A DNA stretch of 64,000 nucleotides from Manihot esculenta (taxonomy: Eukaryota; Streptophyta; Magnoliopsida; Malpighiales; Euphorbiaceae), in the NCBI RefSeq assembly GCF_001659605.2, contig NC_035163.2, forward strand, positions 30,096,158 to 30,160,157. The letters run 5' to 3'. Below, piece after piece: positions 23,514 through 36,482 of this stretch. Each line of letters starts with the position of its first letter. Positions within the stretch are counted from its first letter, which is position 1. A program made the translations under genes and the position numbers. The notes beneath the pieces were generated by a model. It was not told where the DNA came from. It ran no database searches and saw nothing but the letters and a program-made list of their open reading frames with translations.

Positions 23514-26394
23514 ATGGAATCGCCAAAATCAACAATTCATGCACTTGCTCTGTTTTTATCGCTATCACTCTTCATATGCATCGGTTTTGCTGCTTCTGGC
23601 GGTAGAATTGGCGGCAACTCTTTCTCTAAGCGATCATCACCACGGTCGTCTTCTCATTCGTCGCAGTTCTCACCATCAAATCATTATTGCCATCATCATT
23701 ATCGCCATGGAAGTACAGGGTGCAGTTCATTATCATCTCAAAATCAGAAGATTGAGTGGGAAGGAAGTGTAACATCTACTCCTACCTGGGTTGCTGTTAT
23801 TATAACTATTGGTGTGGTAGGAGCTATTTCAGTGGCTGTATATTTCGAGTACATGCACAACAGTGGCAGCGTTATTATGGTCCAGGTAGGTCAAATTCAT
23901 TTCAGTTTTATCAGGCCAAAGTTAGCATCGAAAGAAAAAAAAAATCGAAATCTTTCTCGGGAAAGAACAAATTAATTGCAATTTCATCCAATTGAACTAA
24001 ATTGGACTTCCAATCCTTTCAAGGGTTGCTACTTGTTTCTCAGTCATTTCCTGTTTGACAAAATGACTAGCTAGACAGATAGGCCAATGCTTTGTTGCCA
24101 AAGAAAAGAATATATATATAATCGGTCAAAGTTCAATTGAACCATCGAGATCGTGGCGTCAGCAGGTGGGACTTGGCTAAAAATGGGTCCTACCATATAC
24201 GAATGCTCTTGCATTTTATTTCCTTGATTTTTCGTGATTCTGTCTGATACAAGTAATTCTGTAAAACCGAAATTGATTTTTATCTATCCTGGTTAATCGA
24301 TTCAACTTGGAAATTCTCCCTTTTATGTAGGTTGGGTTAACAGGCAAGGCTCCCTCACTTCAAAAAGAGCTCAATGAAATTGCAGAAACTACAGACACTG
24401 GTTCACCAAATGGATGGCAATTCATACTGACAGGTAGTTAGTTTGGAACTTTTGGCATTACTGTAAACTGTGATGTTGATGAATTATTTTGAGTTATTGA
24501 GATTACCGGTATCGATCGTGAATATCTAATCAAACATGTTAAAGACGCAGTTACCTTTTTGTTGCTAATACATGTGGTACATCATGGATGTAGAGACCAC
24601 ATTAGCTCTGCTTCGACATTCAGCACACTTCATATCTGGTTATTCATCTGTAAGCCAATTTTATCTTCTCTTATGACTAAGTTGAAGCTTCTCATTCTGT
24701 TTAAATTTTGACGCTTTAGTTTCTATTACTATTTTTAAATTCCTCAGAATATATGCTGATAGTTTTTCACTATTATAATGTCTGCCAAAGAAATGACTGT
24801 CTTTAAGCACTAAATGGAAGTTGCATCTTCCAACTTAACATTGTATTTTCATTTCGCTTTCCTTCTTGGAACTCATGACATGTGAGTAGGAAATTGCTGT
24901 TCCCTGAGATTGATTATTTGAACTCATGTACTTGGAGTAATGAAGGTACTAGGAAAATATTATGTAATAAGGGCGCAGGAAAATATAACATGAAATTTCA
25001 ATTTGTCAATTATATTTTTTAAGGGACTGGTGAACCATTCAAGAAATTTCTACACAAATATTCAATTAGTTCATACTTGTTTGTCTAACTCAAGTTGGAT
25101 AACTTTCAAATAGCTAAAGGAACCTTTTAGGCATTTCATATGTTGAGCGATATAAGAATTTTTAACGTGCTTACAACTTTTTTAACAGGTGAAACAGGAA
25201 TGGGGTGTTGAAAATGTGGAGAAGGGATTCAGAGAACTCTCAAGTGAAGAAAGAGGGAAAATGGACGTGGAGTCTCTAGTTAATGTCAACAATGTCAAGA
25301 TGCAAAGACCAGTTAGTCGTAAAGCTAGCAAACATCACAAAGATTATATTGTGGTAAAGTCATCTGCTTTGGCATTCAGATAGTATGATTATTTCATTTT
25401 CTAAAAATAAGTAGTTATACTCTTTCTTTTTCTTTTTTTCTTTCTGTCACATTGCAACATATCTATCTGGAATTGTTAAGAATCCTCTGCAGTCCTGTGC
25501 TTTTTTTGCAACAACACATGCTATTGACAATGTTCTAGAGAATATCTCAGAATTGATTCTTTGCCACCAATTTGCGATGTGCAGCCTTTGCAACTCATTC
25601 TTTAGTGCATTCAAAGCTCAATCCTTCCACGGAGGAGTCTTGAAGATTCCCAGTTGATATTAAATTCTACAAGGAAGAATTTCATAGTAAAACAAATGTG
25701 AAGGAAATAATTTTTTATATAACTGTCTTTTTAATTTTATATCTTTTTTTAAATGGAATTTTCTACTTTGTTTATATAAAGTGTTGCATATTGAAGGTAC
25801 ATTAATTGAATTAAACATGGTTTGTAAATAACACACTATGAACATTATTAAGCTTCAAATGAGGGGAAAACATCAAACATGTATTAAAAGATGACGTAAA
25901 ATAGATGCTAGCTACTGGCAAGGATCTATTTAACAATTTTGATAGGATTTGCTTTCCTTTCGTTTATTTTAAATTTTTGTTACAACACTACTTCCCTGTA
26001 TTTCCTGCTAGAGAGCCAGTCATGTTGATGTGCAAATTCATAACTTTTAGATTTAAAATACTACTATTTCTTTCACATCCATTTAGACTTTTCATCCTGC
26101 TACTCATTTCCAGGTGACAATCCTGTTAGCTGCTAAAGGTTCTTACGAAGTTCCTGCCATTAGAAGCATTCATGACATGAAAGACGCCTTGAGATCTTTG
26201 AATATTGGTTCCAGCAGTCTTCTGGTGATGATAAATCTTTAAATATCATGTACGAACTCATGTGCTATATCTAATACATATATTCATTTCCCCCCCTGTA
26301 GGCCGTAGAGGTGCTCTGGACTCCCCAGGATGAGAATGATACCTTGTCAGAGGAGGCAATGCTTGAAGATTACCCACTTTTGAGACCTATTTGA
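23514..26394 (+). CDS. DUF1517 (FLAP1-related) membrane protein
   Basis: Six exons: 23514-23885, 24331-24433, 24594-24649, 25189-25353, 26114-26224 and 26302-26394. They give 299 residues with closed phases. An N-terminal hydrophobic segment (about residues 8-27) may be a signal peptide or anchor. It is followed by a Ser/His-rich linker with HYCHHHYRHG and a transmembrane helix at about 91-113 (VAVIITIGVVGAISVAVYF). The rest is the DUF1517 domain: VGLTGKAPSLQKELNEIAET, TLALLRHSAHFISGYSSVK, VTILLAAKGSYEVPAIRSIH, and the signature AVEVLWTPQDENDTLSEE ending in DYPLLRPI. The founding Arabidopsis member, FLAP1 (At1g54520), is a chloroplast membrane protein linked to photoprotection in fluctuating light. 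This paralogue lacks an obvious transit peptide, so its location and role are open. Confidence 0.88.
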
Positions 26395-29300
26395 TTCTCT
26401 GGCAATAATTTTTCATCTGAAGTAAACGAGAGTTAAGTAACTTACTTTTGCAACGTATTGTTGTTTGTAGGAAGATGATTCAGTTTTCAGAATTTTAGTT
26501 TCATAGGGCTGCCTTGCAGTGTGGTCTTTTTTCTGTTTAGACAAGCTAAAATGCAGTCATTCACAGTCAAATACTCAACACAAATACATAATTAAACAAA
26601 TTTTATGAATTCCCTTTGCAAAATTTATATAATAAATTAAATCTCTCCATTTCCAAGCATTCGATGAAATGGGAAGTATTTACTTTAATGGTTTAAATTA
26701 TCCTATGTCAAGTTAAATATATATCCAGACTGGTTTTTTCTTGATGTTGACAAATATAATATTATAATGTGTCATTTACTTTGTCATTTGTAATATATGT
26801 CATTGTTTTTTTTTTTTTTAATGGAGAATGGAAATTAGAATAGTGGATTAGGAGATCTCTCACATTTATTCATATGTACTTATCACGGTTAAATCTATAA
26901 GTGTTATATGTCATGTGCTATGTGTCATTCTTTATGAAGAGTTTTTTTTCTTTAAATAATATTTATATTAAATTTAATTCTTTTACCGTTATTATTATTT
27001 ATATTTTAATGTTGTTATTTAAATTATTATTTCTAATAACTACTTTTCAAAATCATAAATTTTTTACGAATTTGGTATTTAAAATATATTATATCATTTT
27101 TCTTAAAAAATATATAAATTATATATAGAGAGCTAATTAACTTAACTTTTTTCCTTTAATATAATTAACATATATTAGCATCTATATATTTATATATGGT
27201 GTAAACATGTTTTTCTATGGTTTTATTAGTAAAAAAATTAATTAAACCACAATATTAATGTATTTAATATATATTTTTAAAAATAAGTAGTAATAATTAT
27301 GTTATTATTATTACAATTTTAAATAAGAATAATAATATAAGAGCTAATTAATAATACAAAAATTTAAATAAAAGAAATCATTTCAATTTATTAAAAAATC
27401 ACTATTAACAATATTTAATGAATTTTCATAAAAAAATCTTATTTCATTTTTACATATGGTATTTTATATGAATTTTGAACAAATTATTTCAAGGATATTT
27501 TGTCTTGCTCGAGATCACTCAGTCACTCACAGGTTGCAATCTAGTTGGGCCATAAAAAAATATAACTAGAAGCACCGAACAGTGACACGAACAAAGCCCT
27601 GCAATAATTGAATACCATTATCTATTGATGGCGGTGAGCTCAACTCAGCCCACATGAGGCAGCCTGTTTGATGATCACATCACATTTGTGGATTAAATTT
27701 AATATTGCATCAGAGCCGCGATGTCCACTGACCATAGACTTGAAACTCATCAACATAATGAGTTGGATACGTGAGCTGAACTGGTTGAGTCAGACTCAGC
27801 CAGCTTGCTGTGCAAATTTCTAATATTATCGTCCATTTTCTTAAATTCAAGTCTTATTCTTAAATTTTTGAATTTTTTAAATGAATTTTAATCTTTAAGA
27901 TAAAATATTCAAGATAATCAGATAAGATATTTAAATTCCTAATCATAACCACTTAAAAAAAAGAGTTTATAGGGAGATAATTAGTCCTAAAAAAAAAGGA
28001 CTGAGCGTGGGTCATATTAAGCGGCCGAGGGAAGGAGAATCAATTGATAAAGAAGATGGAGCATAGTGCCAAAGATGAAGGGTAATGTGACACTTTGACA
28101 TCTAATGGAATATTATGCTTCTGCCTGTTTCTTGTTGTTTATAATTTGTCTCATTCTTATGGGATTTTGGAAATCTTGCTGCGTCGTACTGAAATTATTC
28201 TGCATGATCATCATCTACTGTTACGTCATGTGCTTTTTCTGTGCATCATTTATGGGGATGAGTTGTGACAGCCAAGCGTGGCATTTTTATTATTGTAAAA
28301 TACATGACAATAACGACTGTATTTTTCAAATACAAACCTTTCTAATCAGAATTAATTAAAATTGACAAATTTTTAAAAATATTTTAGCATTAGACATAAA
28401 ATATTCAATATATGCAACACTTGTTTATAAATTTAATTTAATACAATTTAATTAGTATAGTAAATCTGTCAAGTCTAAATTAAGTGGGACCTACAATAAA
28501 TGGCATAGATTAAAAATCAAAATTGACTAAAATAATGAATAATTAGTCCCATTATGATTCATCTCCTAACTAAATACTAAACCACCTATTTCTATACAAA
28601 ATTAATCTAAATCAAACGCCCATTTTTCAAAAATAGAAAAAGAATTGTAATTTTATGCTTTAATTTACATATGTCTTACTTATTAATAGTACGATCTCTC
28701 TTTAATTTTAGTTAACAGTTGACAGAGTAACTGTTGCAGTGCCACAAACACATACATGTATAACAGCTCATAATCACATACACATCCATTTCTGTCAACA
28801 AAATAGTTTCACCGTGAAAGTCCAAGTAATATTTATTTAACTAAGCACAGCCAAAGCCAATTTGGCAAGTAAATGACAAAAATAGGGGTTCAGCTCGTGA
28901 GGTTGAAGATGACAGATTCAATGCAATTATGCAACAAAGTGACGATGTTCACTGCCGTTTCTACGATTCCTTCTTTTCTTTTCCTCGGCATTCTGGTGCT
29001 CAATTCAACATGGAAACCGGGCTTTACAACGTCTCTTTTAAAAAAAAAGTATTAAATGGGAAGAGCGATAAAGGAATCTCTCTACGCGTTTGCTTACTTT
29101 TCTGTGGCCCAACCTTTCTCTTTACGTCTGCTTCACAGCCATAATATTGAAAAGACCTAAAGCTCAAAAGAAAAAAAGAAAAAGCATGCACGAGTTCGAG
29201 AATCCCACTTCTTCAACCTATGCGACATTGGACCAATCCCTTCCTCTTCTTTCCATTAAAATAAATCCCTCGTACACTTTCGGGTACAATGATCATCATC

Positions 29301-30175
29301 GTCACTATGCTTTATTACAAGTTGGGATTAGTTTATCTTGGAACATAATTTTAATTATCAGCCAACAGCACACTGTCACTCTTCGTTCCTCTCCATTTGC
29401 AAGGTGTCTTGTCTTGGCGATGGATTCCTCTATTTTTAAGCAGAGTAGCCCACGAGCTTTTTCTTTTTAAAGCCTCAATTATAGGAAATGGTCGGCGTAT
29501 ATTGATCCTATGGACTTAGAGCCACTGCCATAATTTGCATCCTCAGCCTATGAACTCATCGGGTGGCAGGCAGGGGAGGTTAGGTTCGGGACATATACTC
29601 GTTGATTAAGGAGAAATGGAAGGACCATTCTACCTTTGCATTTTAAAACTACCCTCTAACTTTTTCTTGAATTCAAAGGTTGCTGTGTAGTAGTTAGGGG
29701 CAGAGAAGTAGAAGGTGGGGTGGGAAAATGCAAAATAGGTTATCTATAGAGAGAGTGGTACCCTCAGCCGATCACCTAATGGTCCCTGTTTAATTTAGAA
29801 CTTGTGAAGGCCTCCAACGTGCACCTGCTATTTGCCTATTCAAAAACTTTCCACTTGACATCAGGAGTAATTATTTATTCGGGGCGAAAAAAAAGAAAGG
29901 ATGGAGATTAGAGGGAATCTCTGTCATTGTAGGAGATGTGAGACAGAATTTTATGAAATATTTTTGCTTGGATGTTTATTTGGTATTGTACATTCGATTT
30001 TTACTCAACATATCCCTCATGGGGATAGACTGTAAAAAGCTGTAAACCAAATCTCTGTGCTAATTTCATCGCCACCTCTTTTTCCCCCTTATCAATGGAG
30101 AGAAGCATCCTAGATATTGATGAACATGAGAGTATAGTGCACACTTGGTAAAGTGAGTAGAAAACTGTGCAGTTA
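26395..30175. other. AT-rich spacer without recognised genes
   Basis: 3.8 kb between the DUF1517 and WNK genes, which converge here. From 26600 to 28000 it is strongly AT-rich. Several open frames of 60-126 codons (for example 28105-28359, 29090-29470) are hydrophobic or low-complexity and match nothing known. The last about 200 bp are probably the WNK 3' UTR. Confidence 0.55.
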
Positions 30176-32920
30176 TTAAACATCAAGAGCATCAACTGGG
30201 AGGGATGTTGCTCTATGGAGAGTATATGGAAGCAAATCTCCTGTGTTGAAACTCTTAGCATTGATAATTCGGTCAGGGCTGTATCTCCTAATCACTGCTT
30301 CAAAATTTTGGACTAGTTGGTACTCTGAATTGGCACGTCTCTTCTCAGCATCAGTAAGGAAATTTGAACTGAGATGCTTCCCAGATGGAAGAGATTTCAG
30401 GGGAGGTTTATATTTCTCTCTCTTTACTTTATGGAAAATTGAAGGCAAAGGAACTCCGTTTTCCTTTTTGTGATTCGCACTCAACTGTTGATCTCTAAGC
30501 TCCCTTAACTGCGTCTGATATTTTGCTTTAAGCCATCTAAGTTCTTGCCTAATTTCATTCTCATGATCATCCCAGTGAGCACAAGCTGCAGAAGGGCTTG
30601 AAGTGACGCACTTTCTTGTTTTGGATTCACAAAGACTATCAATGTTTATGATTCTCTCTTCCTTTACAAAAATTGATTGGTTCACTGCATCATCTCCCTC
30701 GTCATCACGATGAATCTCTTTTGATTCTTGTGAACCATCCCGCTGAGCCCATATATCAGCATAACTTAAGCCATTGGATTGGCTTGATACAACTGGTGCA
30801 TAGTCAGTACTGGAACATTTTTCTGGCCCTTCAACTTGGTATGTGATCTCCTCAAATCGGCCGTGTAGATTGGCACATCCCTGCTCAGTACACTGAAGAA
30901 CTTGCAAGTTCTTGGCTCCTGGACTATTTGATGACACATAATCCAATAGGTGGCCGTGTGAAGAGCAATTATGACAGAAAGTTGCATCAGTAAACTGTGA
31001 ACTTTCCACTTTCCCCGGCCTTCTCTTCCATTCAGGCACCAAGCTTGCAATTTCACTATCAATCATATCAGCTATCTTCAACTCATCTTGGTCAGTAATA
31101 TCAAGCTCAGAAACCATTTCAGCTGCAACACTTAGAGCAGTGTCAGTCTCAATGTCAAATGGGAAGTAGATGTTTCGAATGCGACCTGCACAGTAGAATC
31201 AAGTTCTTGCTATTTTTTATATGCTGAATTATGAACTAAATAATCCTGTAAAAGCAAACTTCAATTACTAACCTTCTTCATCTGCAATTCTGAGCCTTAA
31301 GAAGATGCCATCATCCTCTCTCCTCCTACCTTTGATTGTAATGTCCACATTTTCTAAATGCTCATCCTCTTGACAAGAAAACAGATCAATTTCACATGGT
31401 TCATACCCAACTTTATGGTATTCTATTTTATTTTCAGGATCATAACCAAGATAATGGGCATGATCCTTAATTCCATAGAAAGGTTGTCTTACTAGAGTTC
31501 CCGTTTCATTTGAATCACCCTGGTGGTCTAGCGACCTCAAATCATATCCATAATTATCAATTTGGAGAAAAGGGTCCTCCAAAAGCTCTCTGGCAGAGAG
31601 TCTACTCGACGCGGTTGCTAGACATTTCTCAACAAACTGTCGCACCTCAGGATCCCTTACTTTGTACAAAGCATCTGGCTTTTTCCCCTAAATCAAGATA
31701 CCCATTTGTGAATAGGGGTTGTAAACAAAGAATTCAATCTGAAAAATTAGAGTTTTTAGTTCGTACAGATATAACTTTCTTGTATATCTGAGCAGGGTGG
31801 TTGCATTCACTGTATGGAAATTCACATGTAACCATCTCCAACACACACATCCCAAACGAATATATGTCAACTAATTCATTGTATTCCTCTTTATAGACCT
31901 CCGGAGCCATGAACTCTGGCGTTCCTGAGTAAGGAAAGAAGAAGAAAAATTTTAAAATATAGTATGATAATTGTTAAATAGGGGAGGAAATGTAAGAGAA
32001 TTACCAACGCAACGAGCAGCATAGGATTTCTTAAGGATTGCAGCTAGGCCAAGATCACCAATCTTGACTTCTCCTTGGTTGCCATTAACAAAAATGTTGT
32101 CACACTTGAGATCTCTGTGGATTACAGGGGGGTTACGGCTATGGAGATAGTGAAGCCCCTTCAATATTTGCCTACACCAGTGCTTCACAGCTCTAATATT
32201 TACTCTCTTGTGTTTTAGCCTATACCTGCAGATAAGAATTCATATGCCAAATGAAACTCACCAACATTGAAAATTCAACAAAATGAAACACTGGATCAGT
32301 TCTACAAACTTCTATTAATGCTTACTGTCTGAGAGTACCAGAGGTGAACATTTCAGTGACAAAGTTGATGTTCCTGTTAGCTGCATCAACCCAAGAAGTG
32401 TAGAATTTGATGATGTTCTCATGTTTTAAAGTCTTGAGTAGGTGAATTTCACAGTAGAGCCTCTCAAGATCTTCAGGACTTTGGAGGAAATCATAGAGCT
32501 TCACCTGATTCCATGCCACCTCAATTCCTTCATACTCATCAAAGGCTTTATAGCTTCACCAACAAATACATCACCACATTCAAAAAAAAAAAAAAAAAAA
32601 AGGAAGAAAATGTTAAAATGCTGATTCACCAAAAAGGTTCATAGTTGAAAGAAACTTGAGTGGGGTTTGCAAAAAAGTGAGAAGAAAGAAAAGGGAAGTC
32701 CATACACTATCTTCGAAGCTCCCTTGCCAAGAATTTCATTGTACTGCAGAAAGCCAATACAGAGTTAAAAACCAAGTCTCAAATTTACTTGTAAATTTTC
32801 AGATATGGAAATGAACACAAAGAGAATGCAAGATATGAAATTTACTCTTCCATATCTCCCAGTAGGATCAACTTCAACAACCTCATCAGAATCTGGCTCA
32901 AGTCTTGCAGGGCCATTCAT
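30176..32920 (-). CDS. WNK2: WNK (with-no-lysine) protein kinase, WNK2-like
   Basis: Seven exons: 32846-32920, 32706-32743, 32326-32553, 32005-32225, 31767-31924, 31273-31687 and 30176-31185. They give 714 residues in phase. WNKs are Ser/Thr kinases whose ATP-binding lysine sits in the glycine-rich loop. Here GKGASKIVY (31-39) supplies K36, while the usual lysine site in VAWN (50-53) is N53. HRDLKCDN (150-157; D152), DLGLA (171-175) and [20 protein letters not shown] are intact. An autoinhibitory-like segment [20 protein letters not shown] follows, then a long tail ending [12 protein letters not shown], which matches the Arabidopsis WNK2 (At3g22420) tail best. Plant WNKs act in flowering time, osmotic and circadian responses; the role here is inferred. 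The gene lies in the same neighbourhood as IGPD and Sec14, as in Arabidopsis. Confidence 0.95.
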
Positions 32921-35370
32921 TCCTTGTTTCTATCCTCAGCTGCAGTGTTTCCGTAGACAAAAGAGCCAGGAAAGAGGGAAAGATGACTTGGTAACTGGTC
33001 CGATATTAATAGAGGAAAAATAAAGCTTTTTTTTTTAATTAAATAAATTTAAAGAGGAAAGAAAGGAAGTGAAATGAGTGAAAAAAAAATTTTTTTTTTT
33101 TAAAAAGGAAGGAAGGAAAGAAAAAAAGTGCCTCGGTGAGTCTCACCATTTAAAAGGACAAGTTTAATGGCCAACTACTCAGAGACAACGAGGCAAACAT
33201 ATCATAAAGGTTGCATCCACCTAAGACAATCTGACAGAACAGCCTCACCTCTTTTTCACTCTCTCTTTCCCGGAGCTGTTAAAACCGAAACCGACATGAT
33301 CTCTCTTTCTTTCTCTCTCTCTCTTGGTGGTTTTTGCCAGCAACAACTTGCAAAGCCTGACACAACCAAAATTAATATTATAATGTCACTTCTGATTTTC
33401 TGGCTAACAAAATATTATTTTTGCGTCATGAAAATCTTATTGGAGACTTTTCTGAATAGTTGTCCTCTTCCTCTTCCTTTTTATTATTATTATTTTTTCT
33501 TTATTGTTGTGTGATTCATTATGTTGCTGTCTACAGCCTACCATGAAGTCTTCAGTCAGTTTCTTGGAAACTCCTTTCTTCCCCTTCAGCTGTACGCTTA
33601 GTTGATTGAGATTTTACATACAGTTTGACAGTTCAAGTTAAAAGACAAACTTTTAGTAAATTTGTGTGTGTGCTGAGATTAGCATTGACGTCAACTTGTG
33701 CAATAAAAGCAATGAGTGAGTGATAAGACTTACTGTTCAAGAACAATAAAAGATGGAGTTAATTGGCTACAGGCTACAGGCTACATTAATGGTCGTTGGG
33801 GGGTTAGGGTTCAAGGGCAGTGGTATCGCTCTGATCTACACGTAAACAAGTGCAGGGTATCAAAATCCTGGCTGTCCCGTGGAAGTCCGTCGCTGTTATG
33901 TACCTGCAGTTTGAGCTATACGGTTTATACAATAAATTATTGTCCAAGTGGGTGGTTGGAACGCAAAAACAAAAACACGTTCATTGTGCATGTGTACCCC
34001 AAATTTACCGTATGCGGCGAACCACATTGGATGCATCTGATTGATTTAGGTCATGCTGTTAATAAATTATAATCAAGGGCCTATGCATAGAATAGCAAGG
34101 ATATTTTTAATATTCAATTTAATTAAATTTTAATAAGACGGATTTAATAATTATAATTAAATTTAAATTTAAAAAATAAAATTTTATTAAAATTTTATTT
34201 GTAAACTTCGCGATATAAATAAAATTTTACCCTCACTACTCTTTAAATTTTTATTATAAGTAAATATAATTTTTATCATTACATCCATCTTAAATATTAA
34301 ACTATCAATTATTATATTCTAACAATAATATTTATTTTTTATTATATTTAATTCTAACTGTTTATACCAAATAAAATTCTAAAAGTACATCCTGAATTGG
34401 CGCTACTTGTAATAGTCGTGGACTAAGACCCTACTCCTAAACTATGATAATTGAATGAGAAATTTTCTCCACCTAATAAAATCCTCGGTAGTTTTTCTCC
34501 AATTAATAAACCTAGTTTGAATTGGAAATTTGTTCACCTAACCTGTAATTCCTAATTCATGCAATAGTTACATACAAATACTATAAAAAAAAAACTCAAA
34601 AGCAAAATAAATGATTTCTTTTAATATAATATGCTTCAAACTCCAAATTTCTCGTTATAGTAACAATTCCAATACTAATAAAATAAGGCCCATTAATTTT
34701 CTTTTAATAGTATAATACGTTTTAACACTGTGTGTTGGTGTGGTATATTATTGAAAACTCAAAGTTAAACTGTCCCTTCAACTAGGTAAGTTTCAGTTTA
34801 GAAGCCGTTGATTTCGGTCCCTAACTAATAATTCAAATTTTTGAAAATTTTGAATTTTTATTATAAAAGTTCGGTTAATTAATACCATTATTTTTAAAAT
34901 AAACATTGTTATTTTAATGAATTATTTATTATCAATTCCATTATTCATATTTTCATATATAAGATATTAATTAATGAAAATTTAAAATATTAACAGAACT
35001 TTTATAACATTAGTTCGACTCTGAATTAATTAGAGTCCATATAACACTCGTACAAGAGAGAGATTATTAAAAAATGTATCAAATAAATCATGAGTAAAAC
35101 ACTTCTTGTTTGATTTTTACAAACTATATTTGAAATTAAGTATTAATAATTTCGATTTTAGTTGGATTCTAAACATTTTTGTTACTAATCTGATTTTTTT
35201 TTCACTTTAATTTTTATTTTAATTTTCATTTAAAACCTTGAATTTTACATTTAAAATTATAAGATTTTTATTTTTATTTTAAAATAGTAAAATAATTTTT
35301 AAATTTATAACAATCAAAACAATAATAAAAATAAAAATGTGTAATATATATATATATATATATATATATA
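32921..35370. other. WNK promoter region and AT-rich spacer
   Basis: From 32921 to about 33320 lies the likely WNK leader and promoter, with a long A/T homopolymer pair (33087-33102) and a CT-rich run (33300-33325) of a type common in plant 5' UTRs. At 33770-33785 CAGGCTA is repeated in tandem. The open frame 33716-34072 resembles no known protein. From 34090 to 35340 the sequence is strongly AT-rich. Confidence 0.5.
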
Positions 35371-35371
35371 T
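35344..35371. repeat. (TA)n microsatellite
   Basis: About 13 TA units directly left of a GC-richer island. Confidence 0.9.
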
Positions 35372-35830
35372 TGATGACCGCTAGATTTTTTCGTTCAGGT
35401 CTAAGGCCAGACCCATTAGAACAGTTCATAATCCGAAGGCTTCTAAACTTCCTTCAAGAGTCAGGTCCAGCCCTCTCAGCTCAAAGATCGGGCTCCAATC
35501 AGATTCTTCAATCAGACCGGCCCAGCTCTTCCGGCCCAATGAACAGATCCCCTCTAGGCCCAATCTTAATTTTATTTTCCGGCCCAGCTTGGAACCAGGA
35601 AGGAATTCAGCCCATTCACTTTGTGGGACCATTCGCATGCGTGCCCGGGAAGAATCAGGGGACCGTTACGCATGGGGCAACGTTCTGATTTCCTCGTACG
35701 TCCATATCAACGTAACAGGGACAGGTGGCCCAATGACACACATTCTGTTATACGTCACACAAGAGAAAACATATAAAAGGAGAAATACTCTCCTCTAGGT
35801 CTAAGCTTTTTCCAGTTTGACAGAACTCTT
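35372..35830. mobile_element. GC-richer island, possible LTR remnant
   Basis: A 450-bp block with sharp AT-rich borders. It has repeated GGCCCA/GGCCCAG motifs and a TATA-like ATATAAAAGGAG (about 35770-35781), followed 20-30 bp on by CTCTCCTCTAGGTC, an arrangement typical of the U3/R part of a plant LTR. No LTR ends, primer site or target duplication were found. A 105-codon open frame (35371-35688) inside it has no recognisable domain. Confidence 0.35.
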
Positions 35831-36482
35831 ATAAAACTCTATTTTTTGAATCTCAAATCATCATATATATATATATTAAAAATACTATATTATATTTTAG
35901 ATATTTTTAATTGCATAGTTTTTAGTTAAAAAATACATATATAATTAATACTTAAAAATATATGATATAATTAATGTTTGATTCAATTACATAATTAAAT
36001 ACTAGAAGGTAATTTAATGCATTTGTAATTGAAATTGTTAAAAGAAAAGATAGAAGATAATGTTAAATTAGATATATTTAAAGAAATTTATAGATGTGTA
36101 TGAAATTGATAATTTGAATTGGATATTGGTGAAAAATCAAAATTGAATTAAAATAATAATTTCGATATTACTATTATTATTATATTTTTACGATTTTAAT
36201 TATTTAATCTCTCATTTAAATTTATACATCATTATAGTTTTGCAATTTCAATCATTTAATCTCTTATTTAGATTTGTAGGATAATAAAATTGCTGACACG
36301 TCCGCTAAACTTTTTTTTTTTTTTTTTTGAAATGGACCGCTAAACTTTATATTTTATCATTTAATTGATTAGTGGTAATTATACAGCTGCTCCATTCCGG
36401 AGGAAAGACGTGGTCCGCGGGCGCCCTATTGCCCAATTTGAAGAATAAAAAGGAGAAGAATATTCCCGCAGGCAGATTTTAG
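35831..36482. other. AT-rich spacer before the SurE pseudogene
   Basis: AT-rich and non-coding. It contains the small poly(T) insertion at 36302-36348, listed separately. The final about 100 bp are more balanced and are the former promoter or leader of the SurE gene. Confidence 0.5.
36302..36348 (-). mobile_element. Minimal retroposon footprint: poly(T) plus 8 bp between 12-bp direct repeats
   Basis: CCGCTAAACTTT occurs at 36302-36313 and again at 36337-36348. Between the copies lie a T run of about 15 and GAAATGGA. Read on the minus strand this is TCCATTTC followed by poly(A), flanked by a perfect 12-bp target-site duplication, as left by an extremely 5'-truncated LINE or SINE insertion. 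Confidence 0.75.

Noticed and set aside
29090..29470. 126-codon open frame
   Set aside because: No recognisable domain, no splice context, low-complexity start; not supported as a gene.
33716..34072. 118-codon open frame upstream of the WNK gene
   Set aside because: Resembles nothing known and lies in the promoter-side spacer.
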